NCBI GenBank assembly: GCA_019415525.1
Contig: DXZA01000055.1
Location: forward strand, 1 to 39,120
Reading direction: 5' to 3'
DNA: 39,120 bases
Origin: Tyzzerella sp.
Lineage (GTDB): Bacteria > Bacillota > Clostridia > Lachnospirales > Anaerotignaceae
Part shown: piece by piece, positions 23,885 to 32,410 of the stretch
How the letters are laid out: every line of letters begins with the position of its first letter
How positions within the stretch are numbered: the stretch's first letter is position 1
Notes under the pieces: model-generated
Told to the model about the DNA's origin: nothing
Seen by the model: only the letters and a program-made list of their open reading frames with translations
The model's database searches: none
Translations under genes and position numbers: made by a program

Positions 23885-25122
23885 TATGTGAATATTCTTA
23901 ATTCATCTATTCTGTTTTTATCTGATTTTTCAACTTTTATCTTAATTCCGTCTGTTTCAACTTCTTCTCCTTCATCAGGGAAACGACCTATAACACCTAT
24001 AACGTATCCTCCGATTGTATCAAAGTCTTCAGATTCAAGATTTGTTCCTATCATTTCGTTTAAATCTTCAAGTCTTGTACTTCCATCAACGATATATTCG
24101 TCTTCTTTTACAACAGTTATATCATCGTCCTCTTCATCATATTCATCAGAAATATCACCAACTATTTCTTCTATTATATCTTCAAGTGTTACAAGACCTG
24201 ATGTACCACCGTATTCATCAAGTATTATTGCAACAGGTATTCTTTTTGTACGCATTTCTGAAAAAAGTTCGGATATGATTTTTGATTCGTATGTAAAATA
24301 CGGTTCTCTCATATATTTTTCAACAGAAAATGTACTTTCATCAATAAACACAATGTCTTTAAGATGAAGTATACCTATAATATCATCAATGCTTTCGTGA
24401 TAAACTGGAAGTCTTGAAAAACGTTCCTCTTTAAACAATGCAACTATTTCATCATATGTTGCAGCATCTTCTATTGCAATCATATCTGTTCTTGGTGTCA
24501 TTACATCTTTTGCTTTTGAATTGTCAAAGTCGAATACATTATTTATCATTCGTCTTTCATCAATCTCAATTACACCTTCTTCATGACTTACATTTACCAT
24601 TGTTTTAAGCTCAGCTTCTGTTATTGTTGTTGTTATACCGGTTTTCTTTACACCTAATAATTTTAATATAAATCCTGTTATTATATTTAATACCCATATA
24701 GCAGGTGTTAATATGAATATAACAGCATTTATTACTCTTGCAACACCTAAAGATACCTTTTCGGAATTTTGAGCTGCAAAAGTTTTTGGTGTTATTTCAC
24801 CGAATATAAGAATAGCAACAGTTGTAATTGCAGTAGCTATTGCAACACCGTTTTTTGGTGCATATGCAAGTGTTAAAGATGTCAAAAGAGAAGTTGCTGC
24901 TATGTTTACAAGGTTGTTTCCTACAAGTATGGCACTCAGGAGTTTATTTGGATTAGTTGCAAGCTTTTCAATTAATTCAGCATTTTTAATCTTTTCTTCA
25001 ATCATATTTTTAATTCTTATCTTACTTAGAGAAGTAAGAGCTGTTTCTGATGCAGAGAAAAATGCTGACATCATAAGTAAACCTACTAAAACAATAAACA
25101 TCAACGAACTACCGGGTTCCAC
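23884..25122 (-). CDS. CNNM/CorC (HlyC-CorC) family membrane protein
   Basis: The 412 residues comprise a DUF21/CNNM membrane domain (about 1-190, three to four helices, with SASETALTSLSKIRIKNM near the start). A CBS pair follows (about 205-325: DVMTPRTDMIAIEDAATYDEI and later IPVAIILDEYGGTSGLVT). The C-terminal CorC/HlyC domain is at about 335-412. Relatives export or regulate Mg2+ or Co2+. The label hemolysin for the family is historical. It starts at GTG 25122 with AGGAG upstream on the minus strand. It is not obviously linked to its neighbours. Confidence 0.9.
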   Translation of the reverse strand: MEPGSSLMFIVLVGLLMMSAFFSASETALTSLSKIRIKNMIEEKIKNAELIEKLATNPNKLLSAILVGNNLVNIAATSLLTSLTLAYAPKNGVAIATAITTVAILIFGEITPKTFAAQNSEKVSLGVARVINAVIFILTPAIWVLNIITGFILKLLGVKKTGITTTITEAELKTMVNVSHEEGVIEIDERRMINNVFDFDNSKAKDVMTPRTDMIAIEDAATYDEIVALFKEERFSRLPVYHESIDDIIGILHLKDIVFIDESTFSVEKYMREPYFTYESKIISELFSEMRTKRIPVAIILDEYGGTSGLVTLEDIIEEIVGDISDEYDEEDDDITVVKEDEYIVDGSTRLEDLNEMIGTNLESEDFDTIGGYVIGVIGRFPDEGEEVETDGIKIKVEKSDKNRIDELRIFT

Positions 25123-25242
25123 TAATAATCACTCTCCTAAAAATATAAAAAATTAATAAAGTATCAATATTACGGTGTATACATTATTACCGTATTAAAA
25201 CACATGATAACAGAATTTTAGAAAAAATCAACTGTTATTATG

Positions 25243-26415
25243 TTAAAGTCTTGATAAGCCAAGCTCTTTTGCTTTTTCTGCAACTGCTTTTGCTATTGCA
25301 GGACAAACTCTTTTATCAAATGGTGATGGTATAACATATTCTTCATTAAGCTCATCTTCTGATATAAGGTCTGCTATTGCAAATGCAGCAGCAATATTCA
25401 TATCTTCTGTTATATCCTTTGCACGAACATCAAGAGCACCTCTGAATATTCCAGGGAATGCAAGAACATTGTTTATCTGGTTAGGGAAATCACTTCTTCC
25501 AGAACATGCAACTCTTGCACCAGCCTCTTTTGCTTCGTTTGGATATATTTCAGGAACAGGATTTGCCATAGCAAATACAATAGGGTCATTTGCCATTGAT
25601 TTTATCATTTCTGCTGTAAGAAGTTTAGGACTAGATACACCTATAAATACGTCTGCACCAACAATAACGTCTGCAAGAGTACCACTTTTTCTTTCAGGAT
25701 TTGTTATTTTTGAAAGTTCTGTAAATGCAGGATTAGTATATGCTTTATCAGCTGTTATTGCTCCTTCTTTATCACAAAGTATAAGATTTTTTACACCAGC
25801 TTTTAAAAGAAGTTTTCCTATGGCTGTTCCGGCACTTCCGGCACCATTTATTACAACTTTAGCTGTTTCAAGATTTTTTCCTACAAGACGAAGTGCGTTT
25901 TTAAGTCCTGCTAAAACAACAACTGCTGTACCATGTTGGTCATCATGAAATACAGGTATATCGCATACTTCTTTAAGTTTTCTTTCAATTTCAAAACATC
26001 TTGGTGCAGATATATCTTCAAGATTTATACCACCAAAGCTTCCAGCAAAAAGACTTATTGCCTTAACAATTTCGTCTGTGTCTTTTGAACGAACACATAA
26101 AGGAATTGCGTCAACATCCCCAAATTCTTTGAATAATGCACATTTTCCTTCCATAACAGGCATACCGGCTTCTGGTCCGATATCTCCAAGTCCTAATACT
26201 GCTGTACCGTCAGTAATTACTGCAACAGTATTCCATCTTCTTGTAAGTTCAAATGAAAGTGCAGGCTCTTTTTGTATTGCAAGACAAGGCTCTGCAACAC
26301 CTGGTGTATATGCTACTGAAAGTTCATCAGCATTTGTAACTTTTGCTCTACACTTTATTTCTATTTTTCCTTTCCAATTTTTATGTTCTTGTAATGCTCT
26401 TTCTTTAATATCCAT
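25243..26415 (-). CDS. NAD(P)-dependent malic enzyme
   Basis: A 390-residue short-form malic enzyme that oxidatively decarboxylates malate to pyruvate. Visible motifs: SVAYTPGVAEPCLAI (about 32-46), VITDGTAVLGLGDIGPEAGMPVMEGK (about 66-91), FHDDQHGTAVV (about 154-164) and the nucleotide fold INGAGSAGTAIGKLL (about 189-203). This length is the type without the C-terminal phosphotransacetylase-like domain. ATG 26415 has AGAGGG eight bases upstream; an in-frame GTG three codons earlier is less likely. NAD versus NADP preference cannot be decided by eye. Confidence 0.93.
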   Translation of the reverse strand: MDIKERALQEHKNWKGKIEIKCRAKVTNADELSVAYTPGVAEPCLAIQKEPALSFELTRRWNTVAVITDGTAVLGLGDIGPEAGMPVMEGKCALFKEFGDVDAIPLCVRSKDTDEIVKAISLFAGSFGGINLEDISAPRCFEIERKLKEVCDIPVFHDDQHGTAVVVLAGLKNALRLVGKNLETAKVVINGAGSAGTAIGKLLLKAGVKNLILCDKEGAITADKAYTNPAFTELSKITNPERKSGTLADVIVGADVFIGVSSPKLLTAEMIKSMANDPIVFAMANPVPEIYPNEAKEAGARVACSGRSDFPNQINNVLAFPGIFRGALDVRAKDITEDMNIAAAFAIADLISEDELNEEYVIPSPFDKRVCPAIAKAVAEKAKELGLSRL

Positions 26416-26449
26416 TTGCAACACCCTCTTTAGTAAAATTATGTTAATA

Positions 26450-26478
26450 ATTTTATATTTTTAATAAACTTATGTCAA
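26450..26478 (-). promoter_or_regulatory. Promoter of the malic enzyme gene
   Basis: On the minus strand, TTGACA (26478-26473), a 17-base spacer and TAAAAT (26455-26450). Confidence 0.7.
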
Positions 26479-26519
26479 TAATATTAGAAAATATACGTAT
26501 TTAATATAAAATGATGAAA

Positions 26520-26549
26520 TTGTTTTGATTTTAAGTTATTATATATAAT
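26520..26549 (+). promoter_or_regulatory. Promoter of the TIGR03960-type gene and the genes that follow
   Basis: TTGTTT (26520-26525), 18 bases, then TATAAT (26544-26549). It is divergent from the malic enzyme promoter. Confidence 0.5.
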
Positions 26550-26584
26550 AGATAACTATGCATTTTAAAATTGTGGAGGAAAAT

Positions 26585-28444
26585 ATGAAAAAAAATATGA
26601 TACCTGATAGTATACTCATGCAAGTTGAAAAACCTGCAAGATATACAGGAAATGAAATAAATATGGTTGTTAAAGACCCTAAAAAAGTTGATGTGCGTTT
26701 TGGTTTTTGTTTCCCTGATGTTTATGAAGTGGGTATGAGCCATTTGGGACTTCAGATACTTTACTTCTTTCTTAACAGACGTGAAGATACTTATTGTGAA
26801 AGAGTTTTTGCTCCTTGGGTTGACCTTGAAAAAATAATGAGAGAAAAAAATATACCTCTCTTTTCTCTTGAAACACAGGAAAATATAAAGAATTTTGATT
26901 TTCTTGGATTTACATTACAATATGAAATGAGTTATACAAATATATTCAATATGCTTGACCTTTCAGGAATACCTATTTTTTCTGCTGATAGAAGTGAAGA
27001 AGACCCTATTATTGTTTGTGGTGGTTCTTGTGCCTATAACCCTGAACCTCTTGCTGAAATGGTAGACTTTTTCTATCTTGGAGAAGGTGAAGTTCTTTAT
27101 GACCAAATCATAGAAATGTACAAGGAAAATAAGAAGAATGGTAAAACTAAAGCTGAATTCCTTGAAAGCCTTCTTGACCTTGATGGTATATATGTTCCTA
27201 AATACTATGATGTTGAATATAAAGAAAATGGTGAAATAAAATCATTTACACCAAACCACCCTAAGGCTAGAAAAATAATAAGAAAAGTAATTGTTACAGA
27301 TGTTGATAATGTATTCTATCCTGAAAAACAGCTTGTGCCACTTGTGGAAGTTGTTCACGATAGAGTTACTCTTGAACTTTTCAGAGGCTGTATAAGAGGT
27401 TGTCGTTTCTGTCAAGCCGGTTTTGTGTATAGACCTGTAAGACAGAAAAAACCTGATACTCTTATGGAACAAGCAAAAAATCTTGTTGCAGCATCAGGAC
27501 ATGAGGAAATTTCTCTTATATCATTAAGTACAAGTGATTATACTTGTTTCCCAGAACTTGCTAATGGTCTTCTTGACGAATTTAAAGACAAGGCTGTTAA
27601 TCTCTCACTTCCTTCTCTTAGAATTGATGCATTCTCTCTTGACCTTATGCAGAAAATACAGGAAGTTAGAAAAAGCTCTCTTACATTTGCTCCAGAAGCC
27701 GGTTCTCAAAGACTTAGAGATGTTATAAATAAAAATCTTTCTGAAGAAGATATACTTAAAGGTTGTGAACTTGCATTCTCAGGTGGTTGGAACAGAGTTA
27801 AACTTTATTTTATGATTGGTTTACCTACTGAAACAGAAGAAGACCTTTTAGGTATTGCTCGTTTATCTGAAAAAATTGTTGATAAATATTATGAATTACC
27901 TAAAGAAAAAAGAAGTCGCCCTGTAAATGTTGTTGCAAGTAGTTCTTGTTTTGTTCCAAAGCCTTTTACTCCATTCCAATGGGACGCTCAAAACACATAT
28001 CAAGAATTTGGTGAAAAAGCAAAACTTGTTAAAAGTGCTATTACAAGAAAACAGCTTAAATATCAGTATCATGAAACAAAACTTTCAAGTCTTGAAGGTG
28101 TTCTTGCAAGAGGAGATAGAAAAGTTGGTCGTGCTATACACAGAGCTTGGCAACTTGGCTGTACATTTGACGGTTGGTCAGATATGTTCGATTATGATAA
28201 ATGGGTACAGGCTTTTGATGAAACAGGTGTTGATATGACATTCTATGCAAACAGAAAGAGAAGTTTTGATGAGATACTTCCTTGGGACCATATTTCTGTT
28301 GGTGTTTCAAAGCATTTCCTTATGAATGAAAGAATTAAGGCAGAAAAGGAAATTACTACTCCTAACTGTCGTCAGGATTGTTCAAATTGTGGTGCAAAAT
28401 GTTTTAAAACTGGTATATGTTTTGATGAAAGAGAAAATTACTAA
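26585..28444 (+). CDS. TIGR03960-type radical SAM protein with a B12-binding-like domain
   Basis: A 619-residue protein of the TIGR03960 type. The N-terminal half has a B12-binding-like region (VDVRFGFCFPDVYEVGMSHLGLQIL) but lacks an obvious cobalamin histidine motif. The radical SAM cluster motif is RGCIRGCRFCQAGF (C-X3-C-X2-C, about residues 270-283). A cysteine-rich tail (NCRQDCSNCGAKC, followed by a further Cys) may bind a second cluster. The substrate is unknown. In many Clostridia it precedes the TIGR03936 gene and rng, as here, with the next gene 14 bases downstream. ATG 26585 follows GGAGG; ATG 26558 lies before that site. Confidence 0.88.
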   Translation: MKKNMIPDSILMQVEKPARYTGNEINMVVKDPKKVDVRFGFCFPDVYEVGMSHLGLQILYFFLNRREDTYCERVFAPWVDLEKIMREKNIPLFSLETQENIKNFDFLGFTLQYEMSYTNIFNMLDLSGIPIFSADRSEEDPIIVCGGSCAYNPEPLAEMVDFFYLGEGEVLYDQIIEMYKENKKNGKTKAEFLESLLDLDGIYVPKYYDVEYKENGEIKSFTPNHPKARKIIRKVIVTDVDNVFYPEKQLVPLVEVVHDRVTLELFRGCIRGCRFCQAGFVYRPVRQKKPDTLMEQAKNLVAASGHEEISLISLSTSDYTCFPELANGLLDEFKDKAVNLSLPSLRIDAFSLDLMQKIQEVRKSSLTFAPEAGSQRLRDVINKNLSEEDILKGCELAFSGGWNRVKLYFMIGLPTETEEDLLGIARLSEKIVDKYYELPKEKRSRPVNVVASSSCFVPKPFTPFQWDAQNTYQEFGEKAKLVKSAITRKQLKYQYHETKLSSLEGVLARGDRKVGRAIHRAWQLGCTFDGWSDMFDYDKWVQAFDETGVDMTFYANRKRSFDEILPWDHISVGVSKHFLMNERIKAEKEITTPNCRQDCSNCGAKCFKTGICFDERENY

Positions 28445-28458
28445 GAGGTATAGAATTT

Positions 28459-29211
28459 ATGGAAAAAGATATGGTTAATGGCGAAAAAGGTTTTACTTTG
28501 CCAAAAGAAAGAATTATATATAGAGTTAAATTTACAAAAGGTGAGGAAGTTAAATATATAGGTCATCTTGATGTTATGCGTACTTTTCAAAGAGCTATAA
28601 AAAGAGCAAATCTTCCTATTGCTTATTCTCAAGGATTTAACCCACATCAGCTTTTATCATTTGCAAGTCCTCTTACTCTTGGTACAACAAGCTGTGGTGA
28701 ATATGGAGATTTCCAGTTTACAGAAAAAGTTGATACAGAAGAAATAAAAGAAAGATTTAATGCGGTTTTACCAGCAGGTATAAAGGTATTAAAAGTTGTT
28801 CTTCTTAAAAATGGTGTTGAAAAAGCTATGGCTAGTATTGAAGCTGCAACATATGAAGCTAAACTTGATGATAGAGTAACTTCTGAAATGATAGATAAAA
28901 ATCTTGAAGGATATCTTGCACAAAAAGAAATTAATGTAATGAAAAAGACTAAAAAGAATTTTAAAGAAACTAATATTCGTGAAGATATTTTTGAAGTTAA
29001 AAATATATCTGATGATGAAGGAGCAAAACTTTTTATGTTCCTTGCAGCGGGAAGCAAAAGAAATCTTAAACCTGAAAGTGTTGTTGATGGATTATATCAA
29101 TATCTTGGATTGGAATTTGATAAATATGAAATAAGATATAAAAGAATTGAAACTTTCAGAAAAGAAAATGATGAATATATGGGTCTTGCAGAAGGTGTTG
29201 AAGCCTTATGA
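28459..29211 (+). CDS. TIGR03936/DUF2344 radical SAM-associated protein
   Basis: A 250-residue protein with the DUF2344 pattern: YRVKFTKGEEVKYIGHLDVMRTFQRAIKRA (about 20-49), then SQGFNPHQLLSFASPLTLGTTS. It has no cluster cysteines of its own. It is nearly always encoded, or fused, next to the TIGR03960-type protein. Its last four bases overlap the rng start (ATGA), so the three genes form one translationally coupled unit. A tRNA- or rRNA-related role has been suspected from the context with rng, but I know of no demonstrated reaction. Confidence 0.87.
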   Translation: MEKDMVNGEKGFTLPKERIIYRVKFTKGEEVKYIGHLDVMRTFQRAIKRANLPIAYSQGFNPHQLLSFASPLTLGTTSCGEYGDFQFTEKVDTEEIKERFNAVLPAGIKVLKVVLLKNGVEKAMASIEAATYEAKLDDRVTSEMIDKNLEGYLAQKEINVMKKTKKNFKETNIREDIFEVKNISDDEGAKLFMFLAAGSKRNLKPESVVDGLYQYLGLEFDKYEIRYKRIETFRKENDEYMGLAEGVEAL

Positions 29212-30653
29212 AAAGGATACTTATAGATTCATTTGCAGGACAAAGAAGAATTGCTCTTACTGAAAATGGAGACCTTATAGAGCTTATATTTGAAAATGGT
29301 AAAGAAAATTCAATAGCTGGCAATATATATTGTGGAAAGATAGAATCTGTTGTTCCAGGTATGCAAGCAGCTTTTGTTGATATTGGTACAGATAAAAATG
29401 CTTATCTTTATTATGGTAAAGAAAGAGCTCTAAATGATGAGAATAATACAAGAAAAAATCGTCCTAAGGCAGGAACAGATATTATTGTTAAAGTTGAAAA
29501 AGATAGTGTTGGCACAAAGGGTGCTGTTGTTACTGAAAAAATATCATATACAGGTAAATTTGTTGTTATTATCCCAAATGAAAACAATATAGGTATATCA
29601 AAAAAAATTGTTTCCAAAGAAGAACGAGAAAGAATAAAAAATATTATAGAAAAGCTGTTGCCTGACAACTATGGTATAATAGTTCGTACTGAAGGTGAAG
29701 GGAAAACTTCTGATGAGTATGAAAAAGAAATAAAAAGTCTTATTGAGAAAAGTGAGTTTGTAAAAAAAAGAGGAATGTATTCAAAAGCACCGGCTCTTAT
29801 ATTAAAAGAGGCCGGTACTGCTTTTGGCATTATACGTGAGCTTTTTTCAAAAGATGTTGATGAGCTTATTGTAAATGACTTGGAATATTATAATGAACTT
29901 ATTAAATATAGTGAAGAATATAATGATATAGCCCAAAAAGTGAAACTTTATGAAGGTAATGTACCTTTATTTGAAGAATATTTTATTGAAAGCAAAGTAC
30001 AAAAAGCTTTACAAAATAGAGTATGGCTTAAAAGTGGAGGTTTTCTTGTTATAGAAGAAACAGAAGCCTGTGTTGTTATAGATGTGAATACAGGAAAGTT
30101 TACAGGCAGTAAAGATTTTCAAAAAACAATAATGAAAACAAATTTAGAGGCTGCTTTAGAGGTTGCCAAACAAATAAGACTTCGTAATCTTTCAGGTATG
30201 ATTATAGTTGATTTTATAGATATAAAAAATCAAGAAGATAAAATAACTCTCAAAAAAACACTTGAAAATGCTCTTTCTAAAGATAGGATAAAAACTGTTG
30301 TTGTTGGAATGACAGAACTTTGTCTTATGCAAATTACAAGAAAGAAAGTCAGACAGTCTCTTTCTGCTTCTGTAATGTATAAATGTAAAGAATGTAGTGG
30401 TACTGGTAGGGTATATTCTGTTGAATGGACTGTAAATACTATGAGAAGAGAGGTTATCAATATTCTTAAAAACACATTATTTGAAAGTGTATCTTTAAAA
30501 TGTGACGAAAAACTGTTTAATGCATTCAAAGGAAAAGATAATTCTGTGATTAATTATATTAAGGAAGTAACAGGAAAAGATGTATTTTTTATTGAGGATA
30601 AAGAAATACAATTTTGTAAATATGAAATATTAAAAAACAATAAAATATTGTGA
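29208..30653 (+). CDS. rng: Ribonuclease G/E family endoribonuclease
   Basis: A 481-residue RNase of the G/E family. The S1-like N-terminal domain contains NIYCGKIESVVPGMQAAFVDIGTDKNAYLYY (about residues 39-69). The DNase I-like catalytic region has CVVIDVNTGKF and MIIVDFIDI with metal-binding aspartates. The Zn-link cysteines are in CKECSGTGR (about 396-404). There is no RNase E-type long tail. It should process rRNA precursors and mRNA. It usually precedes rplU-ysxB-rpmA in Clostridia; here those genes are missing and the next gene is RNase Y. Its 3' end is part of a local direct repeat. Confidence 0.93.
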   Translation: MKRILIDSFAGQRRIALTENGDLIELIFENGKENSIAGNIYCGKIESVVPGMQAAFVDIGTDKNAYLYYGKERALNDENNTRKNRPKAGTDIIVKVEKDSVGTKGAVVTEKISYTGKFVVIIPNENNIGISKKIVSKEERERIKNIIEKLLPDNYGIIVRTEGEGKTSDEYEKEIKSLIEKSEFVKKRGMYSKAPALILKEAGTAFGIIRELFSKDVDELIVNDLEYYNELIKYSEEYNDIAQKVKLYEGNVPLFEEYFIESKVQKALQNRVWLKSGGFLVIEETEACVVIDVNTGKFTGSKDFQKTIMKTNLEAALEVAKQIRLRNLSGMIIVDFIDIKNQEDKITLKKTLENALSKDRIKTVVVGMTELCLMQITRKKVRQSLSASVMYKCKECSGTGRVYSVEWTVNTMRREVINILKNTLFESVSLKCDEKLFNAFKGKDNSVINYIKEVTGKDVFFIEDKEIQFCKYEILKNNKIL

Positions 30654-30697
30654 TATATTTATATATTATATATAAAAAACAATAAATAGTTGTGATA
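30631..30697 (+). repeat. Imperfect direct repeat at the rng 3' end
   Basis: A 25-base unit starting TAAAAAACAATAAA and ending TTGTGATA occurs at 30631-30655, spanning the last rng codons and stop. It occurs again at 30673-30697 with 22 of 25 matches, offset by 42 bases. It may be a short tandem duplication. Its A/T content makes chance similarity possible. Confidence 0.5.
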
Positions 30698-30742
30698 AAT
30701 AACCATAGAATGATAATCAAATATGTCAATTTTAAATGTATC

Positions 30743-30771
30743 TTGACATAATTGTTAAATAGATTTAAAAT
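30743..30771 (+). promoter_or_regulatory. Promoter of rny
   Basis: TTGACA (30743-30748), 17 bases, TAAAAT (30766-30771). The -35 is one arm of an inverted repeat, ATGTCAA (30723-30729) and TTGACAT (30743-30749). Confidence 0.7.
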
Positions 30772-30838
30772 TAAAAGAGTGCTTTTTGCATTAAATTATC
30801 ATATAAAAGATATAAAATAATTTTCAGGGGGTGTTTTT

Positions 30839-32377
30839 ATAGAACCGATAACTATAATTACAGGTATTATCGGAGTAATTCTTGGCGCTTTAGTGGGCTT
30901 TAACTATAGAAAACGCATTGCAGAGGCAAAAATTGGAGTAGCTGAAGAAAGAGCGGAAAGAATAGTTGAGGATGCAAAAAAAGATGCAGAAGCTAAAAAG
31001 AAGGAGATACTTCTTGAGGCTAAAGAAGAAAGCATAAAAGTTAAGAATGAAATGGAAAAAGAGGTTCGTGACAGAAGAAACGAACAACAAAGAACTGAAA
31101 GACGTCTTATTCAAAAAGAAGAAACTCTTGATAGAAAAGCTGATGCTTATGAGAAAAAAGAAGAACAGCTTAATAAACGTCTTGAGGAACTTGATAAACA
31201 AAAAGAAGAAGTTGAATCTCTTCATGAAAAACAGCTTAAGGAACTTGAAAGAATAAGTGGTCTTACAAGAGAAGAAGCTAAAAGTCATATCCTTGCTACT
31301 GTTGAAACAGAAGTTAAGCATGAAGCAACTATTATGATTAAAGAGATAGAATCAAAGGCAAAACTTGAAGCTGACAGACGTTCTAGAGAAATAGTAGCAA
31401 ATGCAATTCAGAAATGTGCTGTTGACCATGTTGCTGAAACAACAGTTTCTGTTGTACAGCTTCCTAATGATGAGATGAAAGGCCGTATTATCGGACGTGA
31501 AGGAAGAAATATTCGTGCTCTTGAAACTCTTACAGGAATTGACCTTATTATAGATGATACTCCTGAAGCTGTTATACTTTCAGGTTTTGACCCTATAAGA
31601 AGAGAAATTGCAAGAATTGCACTTGAAAAACTTATTGTTGATGGTCGTGTTCACCCTTCAAGAATTGAAGAAATGGTTGAAAAGGCTAGAAAAGAAGTTG
31701 AAGTTATAATTCGTGATGAAGGTGAAGCTGCAACATTTGATACTGGTGTAAATGGTCTTCACCCTGAACTTATTAAGCTTCTTGGTAAACTTAAATACAG
31801 AACAAGCTATGGTCAGAATGTTCTTAAACATTCTATGGAGGTTGCACATCTTACAGGACTTATGGCGGCAGAGCTTGGTGTTGATGTAAATATTGCAAAG
31901 AGAGCAGGGCTTTTACATGATATTGGTAAGAGTGTTGACCATGAAATGGAAGGTTCTCATGTAAGTATTGGTGTTGACCTTTGTCGTAAGTATAAAGAAT
32001 CTCCTATTGTTATTAATGCTGTTGAGGCACATCATGGTGATGTTGACCCTGAAAGCATTATTGCAATACTTGTACAAGCTGCTGATGCTATTTCTGCTGC
32101 AAGACCAGGTGCTAGACGTGAAACTCTTGAATCATATATTAAACGTCTTCAGAAACTTGAAGAAATTGCTGATAATTTTAAAGGTGTTGAAAAATCATTT
32201 GCAATTCAGGCAGGTCGTGAGCTTAGAATTATAATAGTTCCAGAAGATATTACTGATGAAGGAATGACTCTTCTTGCAAGAGATATTGCTAAAAAAATAG
32301 AAGACGAGCTTGAGTATCCAGGACAGATTAAAGTTAATCTTATAAGAGAAACAAGAGCTGTTGAATACGCTAAATAA
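30839..32377 (+). CDS. rny: Ribonuclease Y, with a probable AUA start codon
   Basis: Membrane-anchored endoribonuclease central to mRNA decay in Firmicutes. From ATA 30839 the product has 512 residues, the family's usual length. It has an N-terminal membrane helix (EPITIITGIIGVILGALVGF), a long coiled coil (about 25-190), a KH domain (GRIIGREGRNIRALE) and an HD domain (LLHDIGKS). The frame has a stop at 30818 and no ATG, GTG or TTG before GTG 30893, which would delete the anchor and has no ribosome site. GGGGG (30827-30831) lies seven bases before ATA 30839. The gene body is certain; the unusual start is inference from this evidence. Confidence 0.93.
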   Translation: MEPITIITGIIGVILGALVGFNYRKRIAEAKIGVAEERAERIVEDAKKDAEAKKKEILLEAKEESIKVKNEMEKEVRDRRNEQQRTERRLIQKEETLDRKADAYEKKEEQLNKRLEELDKQKEEVESLHEKQLKELERISGLTREEAKSHILATVETEVKHEATIMIKEIESKAKLEADRRSREIVANAIQKCAVDHVAETTVSVVQLPNDEMKGRIIGREGRNIRALETLTGIDLIIDDTPEAVILSGFDPIRREIARIALEKLIVDGRVHPSRIEEMVEKARKEVEVIIRDEGEAATFDTGVNGLHPELIKLLGKLKYRTSYGQNVLKHSMEVAHLTGLMAAELGVDVNIAKRAGLLHDIGKSVDHEMEGSHVSIGVDLCRKYKESPIVINAVEAHHGDVDPESIIAILVQAADAISAARPGARRETLESYIKRLQKLEEIADNFKGVEKSFAIQAGRELRIIIVPEDITDEGMTLLARDIAKKIEDELEYPGQIKVNLIRETRAVEYAK

Positions 32378-32409
32378 AAAAGAGAGCAGATTAATCTGCT
32401 CTCTTTTTT
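32377..32409. terminator. Bidirectional terminator, rny / rsiV
   Basis: AAAAGAGAGCAGATT pairs with AATCTGCTCTCTTTT. Confidence 0.9.
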
Positions 32410-32410
32410 A

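Noticed and set aside
23888..24367. Plus-strand open frame rich in Ser, Pro and Ile opposite the CorC-type gene
   Set aside because: The composition is that of an antisense shadow, and the minus strand encodes recognisable CBS and CorC domains.
23884..25122. Hemolysin annotation for the HlyC/CorC family protein
   Set aside because: The domain order (CNNM/DUF21, CBS pair, CorC) indicates metal-ion transport or regulation; the hemolysin name is historical.
30893..32377. RNase Y starting at GTG 30893
   Set aside because: It would remove the membrane anchor and has no ribosome site at a useful distance; the upstream codons clearly encode the anchor.
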